From positions 248,001 through 312,000 of the forward strand of contig NZ_JAFCJJ010000005.1 of the NCBI RefSeq assembly GCF_018131015.1: 64,000 bases of DNA, given 5' to 3'. Below, one piece after another: positions 8,738 through 17,256 of the stretch (within the stretch, counting starts at the first letter, position 1; every line of letters starts with the position of its first letter). The notes below the pieces were generated by a model. The model did no database searches and was not told the origin of the DNA. It saw only the letters and a program-made list of their open reading frames with translations. This DNA comes from Bradyrhizobium diazoefficiens. Lineage in GTDB: Bacteria; Pseudomonadota; Alphaproteobacteria; Rhizobiales; Xanthobacteraceae. Made by a program: the position numbers and the translations under genes.

Positions 8738-9733
8738 CTAATTAATCGACCGGATCAGGTTCTTGACCTTCTCGGCGTGGGGGCCGAGCTCCTTGGCGAG
8801 CTTGTCGAGATAGGGATCGGCGATCGCCGTGAAGCTCTTCTTGTCCACGTCCGTGACGATCTTGACGCCCATCTTCTTCAGCTTGTCGGCCGCCGTGCGT
8901 TCGAGATCGAACGCCATTTTCGGCTCCTTCGAGCTGATCTCGTTGGCCGCGGCCATCACCCACCCCTTCTGCTCGGCGGACAGGCTCTGCCAGAGCTTGT
9001 CGGAGATGAACACCAGCGCGTTGTTGGCCTCGTGCTCGGTAATATTCAGGACCGGGGCGACCTCGTAGTGCTTGTTGACGAGATAGACGTTGACGCTGTT
9101 CTCGGCGACGTCGACGACGCCGGTCTGCAAGCTCGTGTAAACGCTGCCGAACGGCATGTGCACGGTCTGGGCGCCGTAGGCCGGGAACATGGTGTCCTCG
9201 GTCGCGGTCGCCTGCACGCGGATCTTCAGGCCCTTGATGTCGCCGACGTTGTGGATCTCCTTCCGGGAGTACATGTGGCGCACGCCCTGCGAGCCGGTCG
9301 CGATCACGTGCAGGCCCTGCGTGGTCTCGTCGATCATGGTCCTGAGCGCCTCGAATACGCGGGGATCGGCCAGCCCCTTGATGACGTGGTTCTCGTCGCG
9401 GAACAGGAAGTGCAGGGACATCACGCCGGCCTGCGGCGAGATCGTCGCGGTGTTGGCCGAGGAGATGATGGCGAACTCGACGTCGCCGGCCTTGACGAGC
9501 TGGAGCACCTGCGGCTCCTGCCCAAGCTGCGCGCCGGGATACTGGTCGATGATCATGGTGCCCTTGCTCAATTCCTTGAGCTTGTCGGCAAACAGGTCGC
9601 CCGCGATGGAATAGCCGGTGTTGCGCGGCTGGTCATAGGCGAAGCGATAATGCTTCACCTCCTGTGCCGACGCGCCCGTGACGAACAGGACGGCGGCCGC
9701 GGCCACCAACCCACACATGGATCGTGCAATCAT
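8738..9733 (-). CDS. TRAP transporter periplasmic solute receptor (DctP family)
   Basis: 331 residues with an N-terminal signal peptide (MIARSMCGLVAAAAVLFVTG, cleavage after ASA about residue 23). The mature part has the receptor signature GLKIRVQATATEDTMFPAYG (about 168-187), with the conserved Arg that binds the carboxylate of organic-acid ligands, followed by VYTSLQTGVVDVAENSV (about 200). It binds the solute in the periplasm and hands it to the permeases encoded next. The dehydratase gene upstream suggests a sugar acid as ligand; this is inference. Confidence 0.9.
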   Translation of the reverse strand: MIARSMCGLVAAAAVLFVTGASAQEVKHYRFAYDQPRNTGYSIAGDLFADKLKELSKGTMIIDQYPGAQLGQEPQVLQLVKAGDVEFAIISSANTATISPQAGVMSLHFLFRDENHVIKGLADPRVFEALRTMIDETTQGLHVIATGSQGVRHMYSRKEIHNVGDIKGLKIRVQATATEDTMFPAYGAQTVHMPFGSVYTSLQTGVVDVAENSVNVYLVNKHYEVAPVLNITEHEANNALVFISDKLWQSLSAEQKGWVMAAANEISSKEPKMAFDLERTAADKLKKMGVKIVTDVDKKSFTAIADPYLDKLAKELGPHAEKVKNLIRSIN

Positions 9734-9784
9734 CGTTTCCCCCTGTTTTATCGCCCGCCGCTTCAGCGGTCTGGGCGCGCGTTG

Positions 9785-11515
9785 TCAGCCCTTTTCAGTT
9801 TTCTGCTCAGTCGTCTTCCCAGTCCTCTGCATGAAATCGAAGTCGCAGCCCTCGTCGGCCTGCATGATGGTCTCGTTGAACAGCCAGGCATAACCGCGCC
9901 GCGCGTCGTCCGGCACGGCAGCCGGCTTCAAGGCGGCGCGCCGCCGCTCCAGCTCGGCCGCATCGACCAGCAGCTCGATGCTGCGTTTTGCAACATCCAG
10001 CCTGATCATGTCGCCGTTCCTCACCAGCGCCAGCGGACCGCCGACGGCGGATTCCGGCGTGATGTGGAGAACGATGGTGCCGAACGCGGTGCCGCTCATG
10101 CGCGCATCCGAAATGCGCACCATGTCCTTGGTGCCGCCGCGCGCGAGCTTCTTCGGGATCGGCAGGTAGCCCGCCTCGGGCATGCCGGGCGCGCCCTTCG
10201 GGCCGGCATTGCGCAGCACCAGCACGTCGTCGGCGCTGACGTCGAGATCGGGATGGTCGACCCGCAAGGTCATGTCCTCGACGGATTCGAACACGACCGC
10301 CCGGCCCGTGTGCTGCAACAGCTTCGGGCTTGCCGCCGACTGCTTGATCACCGCGCCGCGCGGCGCGAGGTTGCCGTGCAGGATGGCGAGGCCGCCCTCC
10401 TTCTTGATCGGATTGTCGCGCGGTCGGATGGCGTCCTGGCCGGGCACGTCTTCCGCATTGGCGACGACCTCGCGCAGCGTCGTCCCTGCGATCGTCTTCG
10501 CGTCGAGATCGACGAGGTCGCCGAGCTGCGCCAGCAGTTTCGGCACGCCGCCGGCGTGGTGGAAGTGCTCCATGTAATGCTCGCCGGACGGCTTGAGGTC
10601 CACCAGCACCGGCACCTCGCGGCCGATCTGGTCGAAGGCTGCGAGATCGAGCCGGTGCGGCGAGCGATGCGCCATCGCGGTCAGATGGATCAGGCCGTTG
10701 GTCGAGCCGCCGATCGCCTGGAGCACGACCTGCGCATTCTTGAAGGACGCCGGGGTCAGGACCTCGCTCGGCTTCGGCCCCTTGACCTTGGCCATCTCCG
10801 CCGCGACCCGGCCGCTCGCCTCCGCAAGACGGAAGCGCTCGGCATGCGGCGCCGGAATCGTTGCGCTCATCGGCAGCGACAGGCCCATGGCCTCGATCAT
10901 GCAGGCCATGGTCGAGGCCGTGCCCATCACCATGCAGGTGCCGACCGAGGGCGCGAGGCGCCCGTTCACCGCCTCGATCTCGGTATCGTCCATGTCGCCG
11001 GCGCGATACTTCGCCCACAGCCGGCGGCAGTCGGTGCAGGCGCCCAGCACCTCGCCCTTGTGATGCCCGACCACCATCGGCCCGACGGGAATGACCACGG
11101 TCGGCAAATCGGCGCTGATCGCCGCCATCACCTGCGCCGGCAAGGTCTTGTCGCAGCCGCCGATCACGATCACCGAATCCATCGGCTGGGCCCGGATCAT
11201 TTCTTCCGTGTCCATCGCCATCAAATTGCGCAGATACATCGAGGTCGGATGCGCAAAGCTCTCGGCGATCGAGATGGTCGGGAACACGAAGGGCATCGCG
11301 CCCGACAGCATCACGCCGCGCTTGGCGGCCTCGATGATCTCGGGGACGTTGCCGTGGCAGGGATTGTAGTCGCTGTAGGTGTTGGTGATGCCGACGATCG
11401 GACGCTCCAGCGCGTCGTCGGAATAGCCCATGGCCTTGATGAACGCCTTGCGCAGAAACAGCGAGAAGCCGGCATCGCCGTAGCTCGTCAGACCCTTGCG
11501 CAAGCCACTTGTCAT
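9785..11515 (-). CDS. IlvD/EDD family dehydratase, probably for a sugar acid
   Basis: 576 residues from ATG 11515, chosen for the TTGGAG ribosome binding site just before it; an in-frame start at 11548 lacks one. Three cysteines expected for a [2Fe-2S] cluster are present: C53 in NPCHGN, C121 in GGCDKT and C194 in GTCMVMGTA. Known members are dihydroxyacid dehydratase, 6-phosphogluconate dehydratase and pentonate dehydratases (L-arabonate, D-xylonate). Since it clusters with a TRAP uptake system and faces a GntR regulator, a catabolic aldonate dehydratase fits better than branched-chain amino acid synthesis. Confidence 0.85.
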   Translation of the reverse strand: MTSGLRKGLTSYGDAGFSLFLRKAFIKAMGYSDDALERPIVGITNTYSDYNPCHGNVPEIIEAAKRGVMLSGAMPFVFPTISIAESFAHPTSMYLRNLMAMDTEEMIRAQPMDSVIVIGGCDKTLPAQVMAAISADLPTVVIPVGPMVVGHHKGEVLGACTDCRRLWAKYRAGDMDDTEIEAVNGRLAPSVGTCMVMGTASTMACMIEAMGLSLPMSATIPAPHAERFRLAEASGRVAAEMAKVKGPKPSEVLTPASFKNAQVVLQAIGGSTNGLIHLTAMAHRSPHRLDLAAFDQIGREVPVLVDLKPSGEHYMEHFHHAGGVPKLLAQLGDLVDLDAKTIAGTTLREVVANAEDVPGQDAIRPRDNPIKKEGGLAILHGNLAPRGAVIKQSAASPKLLQHTGRAVVFESVEDMTLRVDHPDLDVSADDVLVLRNAGPKGAPGMPEAGYLPIPKKLARGGTKDMVRISDARMSGTAFGTIVLHITPESAVGGPLALVRNGDMIRLDVAKRSIELLVDAAELERRRAALKPAAVPDDARRGYAWLFNETIMQADEGCDFDFMQRTGKTTEQKTEKG

Positions 11516-11561
11516 CACGCCGCTCCAATTCGAGCCACATTGTCGCACAGGCTACCGGGTC

Positions 11562-11635
11562 ATTGTCAATAACGCCGAGCCTCCAAGGCCAAATTTCGCA
11601 CTGGATGGCTCATTGACGTCAAGATTATTGACAAT
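11562..11635. promoter_or_regulatory. Symmetric operator region between dehydratase and GntR genes
   Basis: ATTGTCAATAA at 11562-11572 recurs as its exact reverse complement TTATTGACAAT at 11625-11635, a perfect 11-bp inverted repeat 52 bases apart. Between them lies TTGACGTCAA (11613-11622), a perfect 10-bp palindrome. The arrangement in a 184-bp divergent promoter region next to a GntR gene suggests binding by that regulator, controlling both directions. TTGACA inside each arm could also serve as a -35 box. Confidence 0.6.
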
Positions 11636-11699
11636 CTGCGCCTTCCCTGCTCCACAGGGATAACTGGACCGCAAGCTCCCGGTTCGGGAGGCGCAAGAG

Positions 11700-12380
11700 A
11701 TGACCGAGACGGCAAGCGCAGGTTCCGCAACGTTGCGGCGCGACGATCCCGACGACGTGGTGGCGCGGCTGGAGGAGGATATCATCTTCGGCGGCTTCGC
11801 GCCGGGTGCGCGCCTCACCGAGGACGCGCTGATGTCGCGCTACGGCACCTCGCGCCATTTCGCGCGCCAGGCGCTGGTCGAGATGGAGCGGCGCGGCATC
11901 GTCCGCCGCGAGAAGAATGTCGGCGCCACCGTGCGGTTCTTTTCGGCGGAGGAGATCCGGCAGATCTACGAAGTCCGGGAGATGCTGACGCGGCAGGCCG
12001 CGCTGATGATCCCCCTGCCCGCGCCGCAAGGCCTGATCGACGAGCTCTCCGCCCTGCAACGGGACTATTGCGCCAAGGCCGACATCTGCGACCTCCGCGG
12101 CATCCATGAGGCCAACGACGCCTTCCACGTCGCGCTGTTCTCGGCCTGCGGCAATCCCTATCTGGTGCGCGCGCTGCAGGACTACATGAACCTGACGCTG
12201 CCGATGCGCGCGAAAAACCTCGCCGACCGCGAGGGGCTCGCGCAATCGCGCCGCCAGCACGAGCTGATGATCGAGTTATTGAAGGGCCGCGACAGCTGGG
12301 CGCTGGCCCAGCTCTGCGTCGATCACATGCAGTTCAGCAAGGCGGATTATCTGGCAAGGATCGCGGGGGGAGAGAGCTAG
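11700..12380 (+). CDS. GntR family regulator, FadR/FCD subgroup
   Basis: 226 residues. A winged helix (about residues 18-80) carries the GntR signature LEEDIIFGGFAPGARLTEDA and the recognition helix RYGTSRHFARQALVEMERRG. The C-terminal FCD domain (about 90-215) has the metal/ligand His set in HEANDAFHVALF and HELMIELLKGRD. FCD regulators sense carboxylates such as sugar acids. Divergent from the dehydratase-TRAP cluster (6665-11515), which it probably represses until the substrate is present. Confidence 0.88.
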   Translation: MTETASAGSATLRRDDPDDVVARLEEDIIFGGFAPGARLTEDALMSRYGTSRHFARQALVEMERRGIVRREKNVGATVRFFSAEEIRQIYEVREMLTRQAALMIPLPAPQGLIDELSALQRDYCAKADICDLRGIHEANDAFHVALFSACGNPYLVRALQDYMNLTLPMRAKNLADREGLAQSRRQHELMIELLKGRDSWALAQLCVDHMQFSKADYLARIAGGES

Positions 12381-12515
12381 GACGCGCCCACCTCAATCCG
12401 GAATCGTTCGCTTTCGAAGGCAAAGCTGACACGCGGTGGCGACCCAGGAATGTCGCCTTATGACTCAAGGCGGACTCCATTCCTTGTGAGCGGCAGAGGG
12501 AATGAAAGCGGCGCC

Positions 12516-13085
12516 TTAGCGTGCTACGGGCGTCTCGCGGACAACCCTGCCATTGCGGTCCACATAAACCAATCTGTCGTCAGCGAGGCGAACGGAGGAT
12601 ATCGGGGCAAAGGCCGACCCCGGGTCACGCGGCGCCACAAAATCATCAGCCAGACGAAACCTGCCCCCGGCCAGCTTTTCCAGAACGAAATAGCGCTCCT
12701 TGGCGACTTGCGGGATTTCCACGGAGTGGACGGTAAACTCTCGTCCAGCGGCGACAACGTCGTCACCGCTTCCCATGCCATAGCCCGGAAACTTGATATT
12801 GCTGAGCTGACGCGCGACGTCGTGCCAGTCTGCGAAATCCGGGCCAACCTTCGCATCTGTCATCAGCTTCTCGACGCGCCGTATTTCCGATGCTGCAAGG
12901 TTGGTCGGATCGTTCTTGTAGTCGTCGTAATCGACGTACTTCTTTGACAGCCGGATCTTCTCGCCGCGGTAATCCATCTCATCGCTTCCGAACGCCTCGA
13001 CATAGGCCATATGTCCGAGCACCACGGCGCCCACCGACAGCAGAAGGATACCTAAAGCGATGATCAACCTTCTGAATCGTGTCAA
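12516..13085 (-). CDS. Hypothetical membrane-anchored protein
   Basis: 189 residues from a TTG at 13085, preceded by GGAG ten bases upstream; the ORF is open further (to 13310) but that part is Arg/Pro-rich and overlaps a repeat, so it is unlikely to be coding. One membrane helix lies at residues 6-30 (LIIALGILLLSVGAVVLGHM), followed by a soluble part of about 155 residues with many Tyr/Asp near the membrane. No family recognised. Start codon choice is uncertain. Confidence 0.6.
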   Translation of the reverse strand: MTRFRRLIIALGILLLSVGAVVLGHMAYVEAFGSDEMDYRGEKIRLSKKYVDYDDYKNDPTNLAASEIRRVEKLMTDAKVGPDFADWHDVARQLSNIKFPGYGMGSGDDVVAAGREFTVHSVEIPQVAKERYFVLEKLAGGRFRLADDFVAPRDPGSAFAPISSVRLADDRLVYVDRNGRVVRETPVAR

Positions 13086-13156
13086 CTTCCAATTTCTCCA
13101 AGCTGCCCCTAATGCGAGGACGCTATAACAACTAGCCTGCCATGCGGTCAGGCGCC

Positions 13157-13185
13157 ATGGCCGCTTTTTGGCCCGTAGCCGACCT
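13157..13185. repeat. Short GC-rich intergenic motif, copy 1
   Basis: ATGGCCGCTTTTTGGCCCGT followed by AGCCGACCT. A closely similar motif occurs at 13582-13610, on either side of the small gene at 13252. From memory, variants of TGTCCGCTTTTGGCCCATAG are common between genes in rhizobia. The function is unknown. Confidence 0.5.
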
Positions 13186-13251
13186 CTTGCTGGGCGGGGT
13201 TGAGGACCGCTTCTGACCCCAACGGACATCCGATCAGAAGCGAAGCGGCCT

Positions 13252-13530
13252 TCATTTTGTGAAGCGTGTTCGGACCGCCTCGCCAGTACGGGGATCAAGC
13301 CAAACGGCATAACAACTCATGCTGTTAGCTCGGATTAGATCGCCTTCGAGGACTGCACCAACGAAGCAATCACCTGCATCGCTCGTCGGAAGCTTCGCCT
13401 TCCACCTCATGCGCCCGTCAGGCTCAAGGCATACCAAATTTTCATCGGGCTTAGAACCCGGACCCCACTCAAAGACGACCAACCGACCGGCGTCGTTAGG
13501 AAGATCAACAGAGGTATAGATTTTTCTCAT
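13252..13530 (-). CDS. Small hypothetical protein
   Basis: 92 residues, ATG at 13530, no strong ribosome binding site. It contains beta-strand-like stretches LVVFEWGPGSKPDENLVCLEPDG and CYAVWLDPRTGEAVRTRFTK, which look like two blades of a PQQ/NHL-type repeat, so it may be a remnant of a larger beta-propeller protein or a free small protein. Bracketed by two copies of a short intergenic repeat. Confidence 0.55.
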   Translation of the reverse strand: MRKIYTSVDLPNDAGRLVVFEWGPGSKPDENLVCLEPDGRMRWKAKLPTSDAGDCFVGAVLEGDLIRANSMSCYAVWLDPRTGEAVRTRFTK

Positions 13531-13581
13531 ATCGGTGAGGCCGTCCCAGCTGAGAGGCTTTTCATATCAGGATAAGCCTGC

Positions 13582-13610
13582 AATGTCGCCTTTTGGCCCT
13601 TAGCGGACGC
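13582..13610. repeat. Short GC-rich intergenic motif, copy 2
   Basis: AATGTCGCCTTTTGGCCCTT followed by AGCGGACGCG, matching the copy at 13157 in the core CGC-TTTTGGCCC-TAGC-GAC. The inner part GTC-GC...GC-GAC is an imperfect inverted repeat. The rest of the gap 13531-13795 shows no gene. Confidence 0.5.
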
Positions 13611-13795
13611 GCTTCCATGCATTTCCGATGTCCTATGAGGAGAATGCGGCCACCGCGATCCGCGGCCGATTATCCGGCAGGGATCTTGAGCGATGATCGC
13701 CAGCGATCGAGCTAGCCCTCTCCTCAAATACCTATGGACATGATCGAAACCGTGAGGGAGAACGCGGCATCGTGCCAATTTCAGGATGCCGCAAG

Positions 13796-14479
13796 ATGGA
13801 ATTTGATGACGTCATTCTCGGCCGGCGAAGCATTCGCGGTTACAAGCCCGACCCCGTCCCGCCGGAATTGATCAAGGAAATCCTGGCGCTGGCCATGCGC
13901 GCGCCGTCGTCGATGAATACCCAGCCGTGGAATTTCTATGTCATCACCGGAGCCCCGCTGGATCGTATCCGTCAGGGCAATACCGAGCGCAACCTGGCGG
14001 GCGTTCCGCACTCGCGCGAGTTTCGAACCGGCCAGCCGTTCGAGGGCGTGCATCGCGAACGCCAGATCGGCGTTGCCAAGCAGCTGTTCAGCGCCATGGG
14101 AATTGCGCGGGACGACAAGCAGCAGCGGCAGGACTGGGTCCTGCGCGGCTTTCGCCAGTTCGACGCCCCTGTCTGCGTGATCATCACCTACGATCGCGGG
14201 CTTGCCTCCAGTGACGATACGGCCTTCGACTGCGGCGCCGTGGCGACCGCGCTCGTCAACGCGGCCTGGTCGCGGGGGCTTGGCGCCGTGATCAACAGCC
14301 AGGGCATCATGCAATCTCCCGTCGTGCGCGAGCATGCCGGGATTGCGGATGACCAGGTGATCATGAAGAGCATCGCGCTGGGCTGGCCCGATCACAGCTT
14401 TCCCGCCAATGCCGTCGTCTCGGAGCGCAAGTCGGTCGACGAAGCGACGACGTTCGTGGGATTTGCGAGCGGAGCCTAG
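13796..14479 (+). CDS. Nitroreductase family protein
   Basis: 227 residues from ATG 13796, with AGGA nine bases upstream; a GTG at 13772 would add eight residues. The FMN-binding opening FDDVILGRRSIRGYKPDPVP (about residues 3-22) and APSSMNTQPWNFYVITG (about 37-53) are classical nitroreductase motifs; the second half has the helix around FDCGAVATALVNAAWSRGLG. It would be a flavin enzyme using NAD(P)H to reduce nitro-aromatics, quinones or similar. Monocistronic. Confidence 0.88.
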   Translation: MEFDDVILGRRSIRGYKPDPVPPELIKEILALAMRAPSSMNTQPWNFYVITGAPLDRIRQGNTERNLAGVPHSREFRTGQPFEGVHRERQIGVAKQLFSAMGIARDDKQQRQDWVLRGFRQFDAPVCVIITYDRGLASSDDTAFDCGAVATALVNAAWSRGLGAVINSQGIMQSPVVREHAGIADDQVIMKSIALGWPDHSFPANAVVSERKSVDEATTFVGFASGA

Positions 14480-14492
14480 GAGCGGCCTGATC

Positions 14493-14687
14493 TCATGGCT
14501 GCAACGGATCAACGGATCGCGGAAACTGGCGAGGCGCATAGTACTCGCGCAGCAGCGCCTCCATGATGATGTCGGTCTCATCCCGACGGTGTTCGTTTGA
14601 GGCGAACGATACCGCCCGGCAGGACCCGTCCGCCGCCATTGCGGTGATGGCCTCGACCGCCTCAGCTCCGCGAGGCGGATCAGGCAT
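14493..14687 (-). CDS. Possible small protein of unknown function
   Basis: 64 residues if started at ATG 14687; the frame is open to 14852. Codons are GC-rich at third positions, as in neighbouring real genes, and there is a helical acidic/basic stretch NEHRRDETDIIMEALLREYY. No convincing ribosome binding site and no family. It is the only coding candidate in the 14480-14933 gap and should be treated as tentative. Confidence 0.4.
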   Translation of the reverse strand: MPDPPRGAEAVEAITAMAADGSCRAVSFASNEHRRDETDIIMEALLREYYAPRQFPRSVDPLQP

Positions 14688-14834
14688 GGATCGGGAATTG
14701 TGCAGCATCTCTTGCACCCCGCACCGGCCCGCCGCGCGCAAAGCTGTCCACCGCAATCGGGTCGGCCAGTTCGTGAATTCGCGCCCGGTTCGAACGATAG
14801 GCGGATTCACCACCGGCTCAATTGGACTGGGGTA

Positions 14835-14854
14835 CATTGTCCGGGGGGACAATG
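14835..14854. promoter_or_regulatory. 20-bp palindrome, possible operator
   Basis: CATTGTCCGGGGGGACAATG has perfect 8-base arms around GGGG. It lies in the gene-poor gap 14480-14933, upstream of the tentative small gene at 14493-14687 and downstream of the secreted-protein gene at 14934. There is no T-run, so a terminator is unlikely; a dimeric repressor site is possible. Confidence 0.4.
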
Positions 14855-14933
14855 CCGCGGGCCGGGACAGCTGGCGCGGATCGCTGCGAGCAGGGCACGC
14901 GCGTGTCGCGGTCGTGGCGCGCGCCCGAGCCCT

Positions 14934-15359
14934 TCAGTACCGCTTCAGCAGGCCGCGATCGACGCTGGCGTCGCCATAGCGGGCGCACGCCCCCGTCGGG
15001 TCCTTGATCAGGTCAGCCCGGACGCGCCTGAAGGTTTGCGCGGCCATCTCCGAGACCTCCGGGCGGTACTTGCCGGGATCGTAGCTCGCACCATCGCGGG
15101 CCTTGATGGCCGCGGCATAGGCGTCGATCGTGGCCATCGCGGCATCAGGACTGCCGAGCAGCCGGGCGCCGAGTTTAACGCTGCCGGCACCATCGACCTC
15201 GTAGCCGGCGCATCGCTGTTCGAGCACGACGGATGCGGTGACGAGCTGGTCGAGGAAGGTCGCCTCGGCGGCGTTCAGCGTTGCGGCTCGCGCCGGTCCG
15301 GACATGATTCCGGGCACGGTCATCGCGAGCATCGCGGCCGCCGGCAGTCTGGTTTTCAT
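14934..15359 (-). CDS. Hypothetical secreted protein
   Basis: 141 residues from ATG 15359, preceded by GGGAGAG. The signal peptide MKTRLPAAAMLAMTVPGIMS is followed by an ARA-type cleavage site near residue 25. The mature protein is about 115 residues, helical, with two cysteines (EQRCAGYE and GACARYGD) that could form a disulfide in the periplasm. No family recognised. Confidence 0.7.
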   Translation of the reverse strand: MKTRLPAAAMLAMTVPGIMSGPARAATLNAAEATFLDQLVTASVVLEQRCAGYEVDGAGSVKLGARLLGSPDAAMATIDAYAAAIKARDGASYDPGKYRPEVSEMAAQTFRRVRADLIKDPTGACARYGDASVDRGLLKRY

Positions 15360-15511
15360 CGTCGCGGTCTCTCCCAACAGTCGGCGCCCCCCCCGTCAAG
15401 GCATGCCCATTCGAGCGTGATTCCATTGATTCAGGTCAAGATCGGCGCGGCCGACGGCCATTGGAATGGCCCACCGGTCAAAAGGCCGGCGAACTCGAAA
15501 AGGAACATCGG

Positions 15512-16306
15512 GTGCTCGATTCTGCCGCCGTCCCTTTTGATGCGCTGAAGAGCAGGATCCGACAGCTTTATGAGAGTGAGACCCCCGGCGGGACGAAATT
15601 CCGATACGCCCTGCTCCTGCTCGACATCGTCACGGTCCTGTTCATCGTCGCGACGTCGTTCCTGCCGCGAACCAAGGCCGTCGAGTCGCTCGACCTCGTC
15701 TTCGGCATCCTGATCCTTGCGGATTTCTCCGCGCGGATGATCATCAGCCGCCACCCCCTGCATGACCTCGCGCGGCTTTCGACCTGGACCGACATCGTCG
15801 TGATCATTTCCTTCCTTGCGCCGCTCGCCGGAGAAGCCGGCGGCTTCCTGCGCGCATTTCGGACATTGCGCCTGCTGCGCGACTACCAGATGGTGGCGCG
15901 GCTTCGGACCGACAGCCCGTTCTTCAGGAAAAACGAGGAAGTCGTCTTTGCGGTCGCGAATCTCGGCGTGTTCATTTTCGTGATGACGGGGGTCGTCTAC
16001 GAGACCCAGAAGTCGCACAATCCCCAGATCGCCAACTATGCCGACGCGCTCTACTTCACGGTCACCGCGCTGACCACGACCGGCTTCGGCGACATCACCC
16101 TGCCCGGCACGGTCGGACGCCTGATCACCGTCGTCATCATGATCTTCGGCGTGACCCTTTTCCTGAATCTCGCCAAGGCGTTGCTCGCACCCTCCAAGGT
16201 ACGCTTCCCCTGCCCGGTCTGCGCCCTGCAGCGCCATGATGCCGACGCGGTGCACTGCAAGGCCTGCGGAACGATCCTGAAGATTCCCGACGAAGGAATG
16301 GACTAG
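15512..16306 (+). CDS. Voltage-sensor-type potassium channel with C-terminal zinc ribbon
   Basis: 264 residues from GTG 15512 (AAAAGGAAC seven bases before); an ATG at 15461 is the alternative. Helices S1-S3 are at about 33-52, 58-78 and 93-108. S4 (about 114-132) has Arg at every third position (R114, R117, R120, R123). S5 is about 146-162, then the pore loop with selectivity filter TTTGFGDI (188-195) and S6 about 203-222. The tail carries CPVC (234-237) and CKAC (249-252), four Cys spaced like a zinc ribbon. Assigned as a K+ channel subunit; the ribbon may sense or stabilise. Confidence 0.85.
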   Translation: MLDSAAVPFDALKSRIRQLYESETPGGTKFRYALLLLDIVTVLFIVATSFLPRTKAVESLDLVFGILILADFSARMIISRHPLHDLARLSTWTDIVVIISFLAPLAGEAGGFLRAFRTLRLLRDYQMVARLRTDSPFFRKNEEVVFAVANLGVFIFVMTGVVYETQKSHNPQIANYADALYFTVTALTTTGFGDITLPGTVGRLITVVIMIFGVTLFLNLAKALLAPSKVRFPCPVCALQRHDADAVHCKACGTILKIPDEGMD

Positions 16307-16408
16307 GCGGCCGGACTGATCCGGGTACCTTCGCATGATCTGAATCAAGGCCGCTGAAACCGGATCCGGGCATTGAACGCGCTGGCGACGCTGAGCCGGG
16401 AGGAAATC

Positions 16409-17143
16409 TTGAAGCGAGTGGCTCTGGTCGCGATCGCCGTGATCGGCATCCTCATGCCGCAACAATCATCGGCGGCTTGCGGCTACGCGGACGTGGCGGT
16501 GTCCGGGACAGCCGAGGAAATCGCGGACGCCTGTCGGGCGCTCGACGAGGTGCTGGGCTATTTCGAGAGGATCGGTTTCCGATCCGACCCCGAGATAAGG
16601 ATCTCGTTCCAGGACCGGGTCACCATCGACATGTACCTGCAGACATACGGCCCCGAAAGCAAGGAGCCGGTGGGCAGGAGCGAGGTGTCAGGCTTCTACG
16701 ACTCCCGCCGCAAGGAACTTCAGATCGCGTCCGCGCGCCGCGGGATCAAGCGGGAGCGGCGGCCCTGGGGGATCGAATGGGGCCGGTCGATCGCCTATTC
16801 CATCCTCCAGCATGAGCTGGCGCACGCGCTCACCGCCGGCCGCCTCGGCAGCGACTATCAAAAGCTCGGAAAGTCGTGGCACGAGTTCATTGCCTATGCC
16901 GTCCAGTTCGAACTCATGGACGGCGAACTCAAGCGCGCGGTCCTCGCCAACTATCCGGATGCCGAACCATTTCGTTTCCCCGACAGCATCAACGCGATCG
17001 TCTACGGGGCCGACCCCGACGCGTTCGGGGTCTCGGCCCATCTCTATGCCGAGGCGAATGGCGGCGCCAAATTCATCCGGCAGATCCTCGCCAAGGAGGT
17101 GCCGTTCGGCACCGGCGAGTTCGAGTTCTACTGGTCGAAGTGA
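16409..17143 (+). CDS. Exported HExxH-type putative metallopeptidase
   Basis: 244 residues from TTG 16409, chosen because GGGAGGAAATC directly precedes it and the product then starts with a signal peptide (MKRVALVAIAVIGILMPQQS, cleavage after SSA). HELAHAL at residues 135-141 is the HExxH zinc-binding helix; WHEFIAYAVQFELMDG about 30 residues later offers a Glu as third ligand, as in gluzincins. Probably a periplasmic metalloprotease-like protein, but catalysis is unproven. Monocistronic. Confidence 0.7.
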   Translation: MKRVALVAIAVIGILMPQQSSAACGYADVAVSGTAEEIADACRALDEVLGYFERIGFRSDPEIRISFQDRVTIDMYLQTYGPESKEPVGRSEVSGFYDSRRKELQIASARRGIKRERRPWGIEWGRSIAYSILQHELAHALTAGRLGSDYQKLGKSWHEFIAYAVQFELMDGELKRAVLANYPDAEPFRFPDSINAIVYGADPDAFGVSAHLYAEANGGAKFIRQILAKEVPFGTGEFEFYWSK

Positions 17144-17156
17144 ACCGCGGCTCCGC

Positions 17157-17256
17157 TAAAGCGCGATGAGGTTGGGATGAATCGTCGTCGCGCTTTAGGT
17201 TGTTGTTTTGCGCATGATCTTTTCGGAAAACCGCTTCGCACTTTTCCGGATCATGC
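17157..17256. repeat. RIME-like intergenic element with two palindromes
   Basis: The first palindrome, TAAAGCGCGATGA ... TCGTCGCGCTTTA, spans 17157-17197; the second, GCATGATC...CGGAAAA ... TTTTCCGGATCATGC, spans 17212-17256. Two stems in about 100 bp are the layout of rhizobial intergenic mosaic elements. It lies between convergent gene ends and touches the stop codon of the gene at 17257, where it could also end transcription. Confidence 0.75.

Noticed and set aside
8381..11572. 1063-residue open frame on the plus strand
   Set aside because: It is antisense to the TRAP receptor and dehydratase genes, His/Arg/Asp-rich, and has no motif; it is a GC-driven shadow frame.
13086..13310. N-terminal extension of the protein at 12516-13085
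   Set aside because: Arg/Pro-rich, no ribosome binding site and overlaps an intergenic repeat; the TTG at 13085 directly before the membrane helix fits better.
13527..13778. 83-residue minus-strand frame
   Set aside because: Runs through a repeat and the promoter of the nitroreductase gene; no ribosome binding site and no protein-like pattern.
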